NCBI GenBank assembly: GCA_963922205.1
Contig: CAWUHX010000064.1
Location: 434,001 to 498,000, forward strand
DNA from: Romanomermis culicivorax
Taxonomy: Eukaryota > Nematoda > Enoplea > Mermithida > Mermithidae
DNA: 64,000 nt
Reading direction: 5' to 3'
The notes beneath the pieces are model-generated. The model saw nothing but the letters and a program-made list of their open reading frames with translations. It was not told the origin of the DNA and ran no database searches. Below, one piece after another: positions 44,325 through 54,800 of the stretch (position 1 is the stretch's first letter; each line of letters begins with the position of its first letter). A program made the translations under genes and the position numbers.

Positions 44325-45353
44325 TGAATTGGGGGAGGGGGGAGTTCCATAGGAACCCCCCCAAAATCGTCGGCCAAATGACTAGCCATTGGGCGACGGT
44401 CCCCTGGGGATATTCCATTCTTATGGCTAGCCATATGGTAGTCAGAGGGTATTTTTAAGAAACGGAGCTACATGTAACCGAGCTCCGAGCTCTGGGGAGG
44501 GGGGGGGGGTTGGAGCACTTTTTGGGGGGAGGGGTCCCTGAAGGAAAAATAATTCGATTTTTCCCATGAAAAATGTCCGAAAAACGGTTTAAAAAGTTGT
44601 AATTTTTGTCTAAAAAATGATAAAATATGTACTTATGGCGCGAAGGGCCGAGAAAATTGACGTTTTTGATCATTTTTGGTTCAAAAATTGACATTTTTCA
44701 ATATTTTTCTGACTATAACTATGGGGATCCCTAGGGCTACCATATGGCTAGCCATAGGATTGGAAAATCCTGGGGGGGGGTCGCCCAATGGCTAGCCATA
44801 TGGTCGACGATTTCTGGGGGGGGGGGGGTTCCCATAGCACTTCCCCCCAAGTACATGTATGGAGGGACGCCCATAGTTTTGGATGGAAAAACATATGAAA
44901 ATGTCAATTTTTTGGTTAATGGTCAGAGATGTCAATTTTCTCGGCGCTAAGCGCCATGAATACATTTTTAACAGCTTTTTCAGGCAAAAATTTAAATTTT
45001 TTGAATGGTTTCCCGCATACCTGTAAGACCTCCGACTGGTTGGGGGGGGGGGGTACAAAAAAGTCGAAGTTTTTCCCATAAAGGCCAAAAAACATTCACT
45101 TTTTTGCCAATTTTTTTCCAAACTGGAAGGGGTGGGATTGGGGGGTTGGATGATTTTGGGTACAGGGTTGGCCAAGTTAGGGAGGGTCCCCCAACCCCCC
45201 CAAGTACAGGTATGGTTTCCCAGACTTTTTTGCATGAGAAGTCAAATTTTTTTCCTTCAGAGACCTCTCTCCCAAAAATTTTGGGAATCAGTGACCCTCG
45301 GCCCCAAAAAAGTCGCCTGATCCCACCCAGACCTCAGGGCTCCGTTACCTGTA
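44325..45353. mobile_element. Nested MITE cluster: two family A copies and one family B
   Basis: 44325-44455 and 44864-45353 are parts of a plus-oriented family A copy (GGCTAGCCATATGGTAG; CCATAGTTTTGGATGG; ending CTCCGTTACCTGTATG). Between them, 44468-44862 is an inverted family A copy from CTACATGTAAC to GTACATGTATG. A family B copy sits at 45016-45214. Order of insertion: outer A first, then inverted A and B. Confidence 0.65.
45016..45214. mobile_element. MITE family B, copy 1 (CATACCTGTA ends)
   Basis: The ends are CATACCTGTAAG and AGTACAGGTATG. The flanks are GTTTCCCG and GTTTCCCA, an 8-bp duplication with one mismatch. It contains long G and C runs and a pair TTGGGGG/CCCCCAA. 199 bp, non-coding. 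Confidence 0.75.
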
Positions 45354-45417
45354 TGGATACATCCCTAACCGCTAGATTTATTTGTGGGATTTCATTTTTT
45401 TGCTGTAAAGTTTTTGC

Positions 45418-45537
45418 CATGTCTAATTCAAAGAAAATTATCAGTGATGAAAAATTTGAACTTATCAAACTTGTTTGTGAAAAAGAATTCGTGTTTGACG
45501 TTTAATCCCCTGATTACAAGGACGTTAGGAAAAAATG
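45418..45537 (+). pseudogene. Possible MADF-type domain relic, left part
   Basis: A frame from ATG 45419 or so reads SDEKFELIKLVCEKEFVFDV, a stop, then SPDYKDVRKK. The pattern L-I-x-x-V, then a short acidic/aromatic turn, P-x-Y-x-D and basic residues resembles MADF (Adf1-like) DNA-binding domains of animal and transposon proteins. A similar continuation lies at 48913-49100 beyond the CAGGGTTCATAC element. The match is weak and short. Confidence 0.35.
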
Positions 45538-45954
45538 ATCAGGGTTCATACAAACCTGGGAAAGTCAAGGGATTTTTTGGCGAATGTCAAGTGTATGAGA
45601 AATATGTCAGAAAGGTGCATTCAGGTGCATTTTATAAGGTCGAAACCACCAAATTTTCCTGATTATTTTGATCATTGCTTGCTATAATCCAGTTCGAGGG
45701 CAACCGTAAGCACGTCTACTTTACTTACTAGTCAGTATTCAATAGTTGTTATCACATAGAATGCTTCACCTCGTGGTTTAATCAGTTTATCTTTCATATT
45801 GCGTGTTAGCACTTGACGGAAATAAAAATTTTTGGATTTCATTCACAAAATTTTTCCGCGGTCTTCACAAATTTTTGAACTTTGGGAACATAATTTTGTT
45901 TTTTACATTCAGCAAATGATTGGAACACCATCAGATTGCGACAGTGACAGATAC

Positions 45955-47521
45955 TAGGGATGGGCCGGATCGACTTTTTTGGCGACAGCGGATCCGGATC
46001 TTGGAAAATTTGGTTCAGCGGATCAGGATCTTTCAATAAGTATATGTACTATGTCTAATTTGTCTAAAATTGAGTTAAATGAATTTATATTCATTGATGT
46101 CAATAGATTTATAGATTATTAATGATTGAGGTGTTCGTTTATTGAAATAGTTCACATGTACTAATTGATAATTTTCATTCATTAAATTGTAATCATGTTT
46201 AGATTAATATTGGTTTCATCAGAAAAGAAATGAATAGAAATGGAAACTTTTTTCAGAAATTATGGATTTAAGTTTTTCTTTCACTAGCAGAGTGTGGGAC
46301 TACTTCACAGTGTCCCCAGATGATGAAGAAAAGGCAAAGTGCAATAAATGCAGGATCCAGTTATCCAGAAAAGGTTGTGCTACTGGATGTCAGAGAAAAC
46401 ATTTGGAGAGGAAACATATGGCAATATATAAGCAGTTTGCGGCTAAACAAAAAGTAGATAATGAAAATAGAAGTAATTGTGGAGCAAATTGCTGCTAGTA
46501 AAGTAAAGTTATGCTAAAGAATTAATTTTTGTGTTTTCTTTAGAGATAGCCAAAAAATGAACCTAGCTAGTCAAAAACCAAATTAAAGCATGAATTTAAA
46601 TCTCAAACATCTCTGGACAATTGCTTCATGCAGAAAGTAAACTTAAATTAGCACCAGCGAAAAGTGTCCCCTATGAGCAGCTATTGAGTGGTGCTGGTCA
46701 AATTTATGATCCTACCAAAAATCGTTTGAAGAGTGGTACTGTTGAATAATTACTGTTTCTCAAGTATTATTTTGCTACCATTGCAGTGATTTTGTGTACA
46801 AGCTTCTTAGTATTGCAAAGAATCATATTGTACCTGTAAAACGATCGGCCAAAAAGTCTTTGTACGATGAAATTTTTTGTTGTACACTGAAAAAACCATG
46901 ATCTTTTATGTATTTTCGCACAAAGTTTCTTCCTAATAGCACTCGAGTTCCCGTCCTTCATAATCATCTTAGAAATTAAGAAAATATACTCATAACTTTC
47001 ATGAATCTGAGAAACTTCAATTTGAACCTGAAATTTCTGAAAATTAGTTCCATGATGCTTCTCAATTCAAACTCGGCTTCATGTTCAAAATTTAAGTTGC
47101 AAAAAAGTTGGAGTAGATTTTGACATTCTGAAATGGGCCAAAATTCGCCTTTTCCGTACAGGAGGGGAGGGCCGCCAAAATTTTTTCCTTTACTGGAAAT
47201 TTTTTCTCCAGGAAGCACTGTTTGTTGAAAAATAGTATTGCAAAGAATTATTTAATCCGGCGCGAAGCGCCGGAAAATTTCTGGTGTTTTCTAATACTGC
47301 AAAATTTTATGTGAATAATAATGAATAAAGATCCGATTATGAACGAATCTTAATCATTGACAACAGCGGATCCGGATCCGGATCTTAAAAAATTTGGTTC
47401 GGCGGATCCGGATCGGATCTGGATCCAAAAAAATCTGGTTTAGTGGATCTGGATCGGATCCGGATCCTAAAATTTAGGCGGATATCCGCGGATCCGGATC
47501 CGGATACCCGGCCCATCCCTA
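45955..47521. mobile_element. hAT relic with BED finger, exact 8-bp duplication
   Basis: The ends are TAGGGATGGGCCGGATC and CCGGCCCATCCCTA. ACAGATAC flanks both sides (45947-45954 and 47522-47529). GGATCCGGATC motifs are repeated inside both ends, densest on the right. 1,567 bp. It holds a short BED finger frame and a reverse CGGCGCGAAGCGCCGG block at 47255. Confidence 0.9.
46262..46498 (+). pseudogene. BED zinc-finger protein fragment in hAT relic
   Basis: The 78-codon frame from ATG 46262 has SRVWDYFTVSPDDEEKAKC, then CNKC and HLERKH, which gives the C-x2-C...H-x4-H BED finger. It stops at 46496-46498. The rest of a transposase is missing: downstream to 46750 a few short frames remain (KVPYEQLLSGAG-like), but no catalytic block. 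The finger itself is intact. BED fingers bind the ends of hAT elements in active families. Confidence 0.75.
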
Positions 47522-48319
47522 ACAGATACTGCTGTCGAATAATCTGAATTTTTGGTTGCTTTTCTGATTTTACAAATTAAGTGGCACCCTTTCAATATGA
47601 TTTTTTCATTTTTTTCAACTGTGAAAAACGGTTGAATTGAATGAAAAATTAGACCACTTATCAAGGAAATAAATGTCGTAAAGGTTCATTTTCCAGTGTT
47701 GTACTCTCTAAACTCCAAAAAAATTGCCAGAAGTCAATTTACGAATTCCGTTGTTTGCCCAAATTTATTAAACATCGTTGACTTCTAGGTGATTTATTTG
47801 CTGGTTAGCAGCTTCAAAACATCCGCAACTTGTTCATGCATGAACATCATTAGGCCGGAAAAATCCAATTTTAAATCACGAAATCATCCTCAACAGATTC
47901 ATCTTCCAGGGTTCTAAACTATCGATATCCGAAAATTTTTCCGGCGCTTCCCGCCAGAAGAAAGAATGATTCATATGCAGTCTATGGTTCTACATTTTAG
48001 CCAATCATAGATATGTCAGCCGTCGAATTTGTATACAATTTAGGTTTTTTCGCTTTGGTTTATTTTAACCTGTTACAATGAATTGATAAATCTTATCATA
48101 ATCCGACGCAAAACTCAAAAATTTTTGTTTTCCTTCCATTTTTGATAAATTACTAACTGCAGAAGCATAAATATGTTCAGAAAAATTCGAAAATGCATAA
48201 ATAAAGCATGTGGTGGCATTTTTAAGTGAACAAAAATGACATGGCGAAATTGGCAAGAAAATTTTTGACTTCTTTCGCGAAATGACGAAATGGTCTTTGC
48301 GCAAAAAAGTGCTAGCGAG

Positions 48320-48507
48320 CAGGCCTGTAGGCAGGGGGGTTGAGAGAGCCATGCCCCTCCACGAAATGTTTCATGTGTGGAAAAAAGGCAAAGTATCTTT
48401 ATTTTCTTTTCTTCTCAAGAATAAGTCTAGTCAGAAAGGCCAATTTTACAGGAAATCAAGTGAAAAAAGGTCTACCCCCCGAAAACAAATTCCTGGCTAC
48501 AGGCCTG
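48320..48507. mobile_element. Small inverted-repeat element (CAGGCCTGTAG ends)
   Basis: The ends are CAGGCCTGTAGGCAGG and CCTGGCTACAGGCCTG. 188 bp with G and C runs near the ends. The flanks CTAGCGAG and CTGACGAC agree at only five of eight positions, so the duplication is uncertain. Confidence 0.5.
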
Positions 48508-48912
48508 CTGACGACATTATGTGAATTTTAAAGTATAGTATGATAGAAGTTATTAAAATCCATGAATCCTCCGTGGATCATGCATGTTTTGTTGTACCCA
48601 ATGTTTGACTTGGTTGAACAGATTTTCCTAAATTGTCAACACATGTTTCCCATTACCCCATGTTTGTAATTTATATTCCTATCGTGATTTGTAACTGTTT
48701 TTTTGCCATTTCTGATTGATGATTACCATTTATTAGTAATACTTACGTGCTGCATACAAATAATTCATGTTCGATATCTAAATTATGAAGATGTATAAAA
48801 TCGACTTGAAATTCGCTGATATACGTATTATGTTCACCGGGAAATTTTCATAAAATATACCTGGGATGGGGACGTCAACAGATTTTTTTTGGCCAAGTGT
48901 GTATGAACCCTG

Positions 48913-49120
48913 GTTGTGTCTTCAAAGAAATTCGAAGAAATTCAGGAAGAACGAAGTATTCAAGGTGCTGGTTTTATGGTTCATACATGGAAAGAAATAA
49001 TTATGTATTTTAGGGGAAAAATTCGCTCGCAAAGTATGAACCAACTCCGAGCATGCTCGGCGGCTATTTATATTCCAAATGTATATTTCAAAAATAAAAT
49101 TTTCTCGGTAGTTTTCGCAC
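48913..49120 (+). pseudogene. Possible MADF-type domain relic, right part
   Basis: An open frame from about 48913 to 49128 reads SSKKFEEIQEERSIQG, then HTWKEIIMYFRGKIRS. W-K-x-L/I followed by a hydrophobic/basic helix suits the second half of a MADF domain. It is adjacent to the right end of the CAGGGTTCATAC element, with the left half on the other side. Function of the parent gene is unknown. Confidence 0.35.
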
Positions 49121-49129
49121 AAAGGTAGG

Positions 49130-49840
49130 GAATGATCGATCATCGGCTGATAATCGGCCTTTTTAAATGTTGGCTGATGGATTTTTTGGGCGAGATATAA
49201 TCGATAATATCCTGTATTCTACGACAATTCTTGCATTAATCAGCCTTGCATGTGATTATTTAGTGGGTAAGTGTAAATCCTAGGTCACTTTTGGTTGTGA
49301 TAAAAGAAACGTCTAATGTAATTACAATGTGATTTTTTCCTTCAATGCATTTTGACACAATGGTTGATGAATAATTTTTAGCCCTTACCTCACCTTCTGA
49401 AAAAAATGCTTAAAAATCGTTCAATTTCCTTAATTCACGAGAAATTATTCAAAAGTATCATGTTTAAAGCGATGATATGGTGTCCAAAGCTTTTTAGGAT
49501 AAAATACTGTTTCAGATTGAGGGTTCTATAATTTCTATTGTGTTCAAAAAGTTCTATAGTGAAGAATGATGTGCGTCGGATATCCGGACATCCGGACGGA
49601 TGTTTTTAAAAATGGATATCTGGATGTGGAAACATATCTGTAAATTTTAACCGTTCAAGAAAGAAGTAAACGTTACTGAGAAGTTAGGTGCTACAGTATT
49701 ACACAAAGTTTCAGCAACAAAACAACAAAACTTTCAAATTATATGCCAAGTGTATATAGTGTTCATATACTATTGACTGCAGGTTTTTTTGGCACGAGTC
49801 CCATTAGCATTCGTGCTAATCAAAAAATATTTCATTAGGA
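49130..49840. other. Non-coding, hAT-like debris
   Basis: Contains a CGGATATCCGGACATCCGG cluster near 49576 and a CGATCATCGGCTGATAATCGG block near 49136, both resembling subterminal repeats of decayed DNA transposons. No gene is seen. Confidence 0.4.
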
Positions 49841-49850
49841 CAGTTAGCAC

Positions 49851-50101
49851 CATACATGCACATAGGGGGGTAGGGGGCGTAAACCCCCTACCTGAGACCC
49901 TGGCCGCCACCCCTGGCCCAAAAAATCGTCAAACACCCCCCTGAACTTTTTCAAGACAGCTTTTTTCATGATTTTTGTGCATATTTTGTACGAAAAACAG
50001 GCTTGCAAAACTTTATTTTGTTTTTTGCTCACCCATCCCCCCTACTCCCTGGCAAAAAGTCCATGGACCATCTCCTGGAAAATTCTTGCCGTGCATGTCT
50101 G
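49851..50101. mobile_element. MITE family C (CATACATGCAC ends)
   Basis: The ends are CATACATGCAC and GTGCATGTCTG. GTTAGCAC flanks both sides exactly (49843-49850 and 50102-50109). It holds GGGGGGTAGGGGGCG, CCCCCTACC and further C runs. 251 bp, non-coding. A truncated relative ends at 52955. Confidence 0.85.
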
Positions 50102-50317
50102 GTTAGCACTGTTGGCAAATAATACTTCGATGGTGTCAAACTAATGTGCGAGTTTTTTCAATTCTGATAACATGCTTTTGTGTATTGACTAATGAAATTA
50201 TGATTGATATTGGTAGTTTTAAAAGGAATAGGACTCTCATCTGATTTTAATCAAATCATTTCATTCTTACATTGTGCACTTGATTAGTTGACCGAGAAGT
50301 AAATATTATAGATTCAT

Positions 50318-50500
50318 CGGGTCTAAAATTTCAAGAATATTGGGTCCGGGTCGAAAGTTTGAGGAATATCGGGCCCGGGTCCAAAGTTTTAAGAATATCT
50401 GGTCCGGGTCCAAAATTTTGAGAATATTGGGTCCGGGTCCAGCAAAGTAGTCGGGTAATTTCGGGTCTCATTTCATGTCCGGGTCCGTTATATTTTTTCA
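50318..50500 (+). repeat. Third CGGGTCC cluster
   Basis: TCGGGTC, TTGGGTCCGGGTC and similar units recur in the same order and spacing as at 40805-40995, including the AGCAAA.T.GTCGGGTAATT block. It is a diverged copy of the same subterminal region. Confidence 0.55.
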
Positions 50501-50817
50501 CATGCTATTATGTGTGACATTATTCAGAAACGATTTCTGAGAGATTGGACCTACTGTTGGATTGACCTATGATAAGTTGGAAATTAATAATATCTGAAAA
50601 TGAGATATTTTGAGTGGTTTTGTATGCTGAATATTGTGGACAGCATATATTTGGCGCAAAAGCGAAAATTCGCATACCTACAGCAATCCAAAAGTAGGAA
50701 GTTTTACATTTTTTTGGCATTTTTCACCCTCTATGCGTGTTTGGAAATATGAATCTTCAAATATTCATTATATGCAGAAGGTATGAAAGAAATTTCCTGA
50801 CATCTTACTCTCTCAAG

Positions 50818-51033
50818 CATACCTGTGTAAGACCTCCGACCAGTTGGGGGGGGGGGGGGTAGGAAAAAGTCGAAATTTTTCCCAAAAAAGGCCAAAAAAA
50901 CATACACTTTTTTGAAAATTTTTTTTAATTTTTTCCAAACTGGGGGGAGGTTGGGGGGGGGGAAATGATTTTGGGTACAGGGTTGGCCAAGTTGGGGGGG
51001 GGGTCCCCCCCAACCCCCCCAAATACAGGTATG
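50818..51033. mobile_element. MITE family B, copy 2
   Basis: The ends are CATACCTGTGTAAG and AATACAGGTATG. Flanks CTCTCAAG and CTCCAAG differ by one base. It aligns with 45016-45214 across its length, with longer G runs. Confidence 0.7.
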
Positions 51034-51816
51034 CTCCAAGTGTCAGAAATGGAGTCGAAGTAAGCTGAAGAGTCATTTTAAGCTTTTTTTGGCACCTTCC
51101 TATAAGATGCCACGGAATTTTACCTCTATTTCTGTAGCCACTAGTGCCCAAGACATTGCATTAAAATTTAAATAAGGTTTTTGTACCGCTTTTGGAAGCT
51201 GTAAATGTCTGCACATCTTGAAACTTGATACAAAAATGCTGTTTGCTGCCACTAAATATGCCATCAACGGGATGCAGGAAACATTAAAAACGTTCATTGG
51301 CATAACTCTTGCGTTTTCCTATAAAGAAACATCAGAATGGCTCTATTTCTCAAATTTAATAAAAAATTTGAATTTTTTGACCTTTCGCTTGGAGCATGAC
51401 GTTCAATAAATATCAAAGCTATATTGAATAAAAATTTATCTAGCTTTGTAGCCACAATTTTTTCTTTTTTATTATATAGGTGATGGCAAATCCCGATTTT
51501 TCAGAACTTTATTGGTTGAGAATTCATTCGGATCAAAAAATATATTTGAATGGCTGTGCAGTGTGTGCCAATCGCAACAACTCAAAAAATGGCACACAAA
51601 TTAAAATTTTAACACAATATGTCGGACATTAGTCGCTACAAAAATGATGACAACATTCTGCGGCATCCTATGGGAAGGCGTTTTGTGCGCCGGACCATAC
51701 TCTGGCCCATATTTAATCACACCCTCTTTACTTAGCGCCTATATGCTCGACTGTTACGGTAGAAAATGGGGGTCTCCTATGCTGCCGATCAAAAATTAAT
51801 TTTACTTCAGATATAT

Positions 51817-54800
51817 ATGGCTACGATTTCCAGATTCATTAAATATACTGTGCCGAAATTGGCTCGCCACAAATTTTTGATTTACGATTCACCTTTGCAT
51901 TGTGGCATGTTCAGACCTTATGATCGTAAGTTGTCTTCAAAAGTTTTCGAAGATGACGATAATGAAGTTGTGACAAACGCTTATCCTAAGATTTTCGGAA
52001 CAAAACCAAAGTCTACAGAATTGAACGACAATTCTTCGTCCGAAATTTCGTCGAAGAAAAGCAGCAAAATTTTACCGTTCAAGAGGCTGAAGGAACATGA
52101 AAAGTATAAATTTTTTGCGTCTTACGTATTGGCCAAAAAATTGGGCGAAGTGGAGTCGCCAGAAGACTTTGTTCCCCGTGGAAAAAGTGACAGTTCTCAT
52201 AGAGACATGAACGAACTCCTTAATATTCCCATTGCTTGCATTCATTTCAATAATTGTCGATTTCCTAACGGAAAGTCGATGCTTAATTGGATTAAAGCTA
52301 TAGATTTTGGTCTAGAGCAAGGATGCATTACTTCGTTCGGTTTATCAATAGCAATATTTTCATTTGCCAAACTATTGAGGCTTTATCCGGACCGTCTCAA
52401 GTTACTGTCAGTTGTTGGCCGTGATCGACTTACGACTTGGTTTGGATTTGCTCTAGAAGGAAATCGTTTGCCATCGTTACGTAAAAGGTAAGTCAAAATC
52501 GAGCAGTTAAAGGTTAAGAGCAGATAATTTTTCTTCAAAAATGCGTTGCTCTGCTAAAGTTATAAATCATCGTTCCAGATTTAGTATGAACAAAATGGTA
52601 TCTTGTTGTTGTTCACTATTATTTGACGAGTGATGACGGTGCAGTTATGACTTTTTCAAACAAAAATGACAAATTTTTTTGAAAAATTTCTCCGATCTGG
52701 TGGAAAATTGAATTTCTCTTCGGCGACCCTCCTAAAAGTTTGAACAATTGATGAGCCTCCGCCACAAAAATTTTGATTGATCCCACAGACTTCGGACCGA
52801 CGTGTATGCTAACAGCCCTCCTTGAGGTATATATGGGTCACATACGTAACGGAGACCCGAAGTTTAATATGAATTTTTCGCGAAAGAAGTCCGAAAAACG
52901 GTTCGAAGGTCTCAGGTAAGGGGGTTTACCCCCTACCCCCCTATGTGCATGTATGGTTGAATGATTTTCGGTTAAAAGCTTCTTCTCAGTTAAAAACTGA
53001 TTTGATTTCTATTGTTTTGACCATATTTATGAAAAATCGCTTATTCATAGTTGATGTTTTTAGTTTTGTTCATACATGTAATTGGGGGGAAGTGCTATGG
53101 GACCCCCCCCCCCCCCCCAGAAATCGTCGACCATATGGCTAGCCATTGGGCGACCGCTCCCCAGGATTTTCCAATCCAACGGCTCGCCATATGGTAGCCG
53201 TAGGGACCCCCCATACTTTTGGCCGGAATAATACTGAAAAATGTCAATTTTTTGACAAAAAAATGTCAATTTTTGAACGAAAAATGTGAATTTTCTTGGC
53301 GCTACATTTTTTTCGGTCTTTTTAGGGAAAAATTAATATTTTTTGAACTATTTTTCGGACTTGTTTCGTGGAAAAATGGAATTTTTTTTCCTTGAGAGAG
53401 CCCTCCGCCCGAAATTTAGGGAATTACTGACCCCCGGCGCCAAAAAAGTCGTCCAACCCCCCCCCCCAGACCTCGGGGCTCCGTTACATGTATGGTTTTG
53501 TTCACTATCTAACTGAGTGAATACATCAGCAAACTGTTAAGTTCTCCTATGGTACACACATTTTCAGCATTCCATGTAGCAGTTTAAAAACCTGAAAACT
53601 TCTGGACAAAGGCTTTAAAAACGTAGAAAAACCACGGAATTTCATTTTAGGAAATCACTGGACACTCTGAATAGACTGCACCAGTCCTTATGCAGGACAT
53701 TGTGCTGCTCGAAAGTTTAGCTGCACTTTGGAAAATGTTGTTCTGCTGCTACACTAGCAAACTGTGACAAAAGTGCTTCAATTAAGAATGACCTGATTTA
53801 ATTAGAATCAGATAAGAGTTAACAGGGTTCGTAGCGACCGGGAAAACCGGGGACAGAGAAAAAAGCGGAAATTTCTTGAAAAATATAAAAAATTTAATGA
53901 ACGTTTTATCGTATTTTCACAATAATTTTATTGCTTCTATTAATTTTTAATATGACTTACCTGGTTTTGTTTTCGTTAATTTCATTTTGTGATTTCAACC
54001 TTCTTGTTTTTGGCTTTCAATGGTTTTTTCTCTGTTGAAATTTTTAGGAATCTGGAAAGTCAAAAAGCTTCCCGTTTTTCAGCACTTTTCCCCCCAAATC
54101 GTGCTTGTTGGGGAAAAATTCGGTAGAATGAAAAATTTTTGGCTCTTTCTCCAATTGGGGAAGAAAATTTTGGGGATCGGATACAGAAAAGATGCATTTT
54201 AAGAGGTCATAATCTCAAAATTTTCTGGCTCGAACTTTAATTATCGTTATTATGTATTTATTACCCAGCTCAGGCGCTGCTTCTAGCATGTCTACCTTCG
54301 TTTGTCACATCGTCGTAAACATATTATCTCATGTTTTGATTGCTAATCTTCAATATTTTATTTTGGTATTTAATGATGATCCACGCTGTTTCTTTGACAC
54401 ATTTTTGAGAAAAATCAAAACGTCCAGTCTCCAAACTTTTTGAAGCGATTATTCCTTTCTTAACGTGAAATCAATTTTAAAGCTTCATGGAAGTAGTTTT
54501 GGGAAATGTCTACTCTTCTTACTCATATCTTTTCGGCCAAGTTCATGAGAGTTTACGAATATATTACTGGTTTTATAATTTTTCAAATTATAAAATTCTA
54601 TAAATTATGACTTTTTAACAAAAAGTTCGAATCTGATTCTTGAAATAAATGTTCGGAAAATTGATTTTCCAGCGTCGCAGATTCCTAAAAGTATTACTGT
54701 TGAACTAACTCATGAATATTTATTTACTTGTCGGCCAACTAATGAAGTGCATAATGTAAGAATGAGCTGATATTCAATTAGGATCAGATAAAAATAAAAA

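Larger units (their letters stand above)
45540..48912. mobile_element. hAT-like element with CAGGGTTCATAC ends
   Basis: The left end is CAGGGTTCATACAAACCTGG; the right end is the complement, GTGTGTATGAACCCTG. No exact 8-bp duplication is seen. It contains a nested hAT relic (45955-47521), a CGGCGCTTCCCGCC block near 47940 and a small inverted-repeat element near 48320-48507. No coding frame of its own is recognised. Confidence 0.6.
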
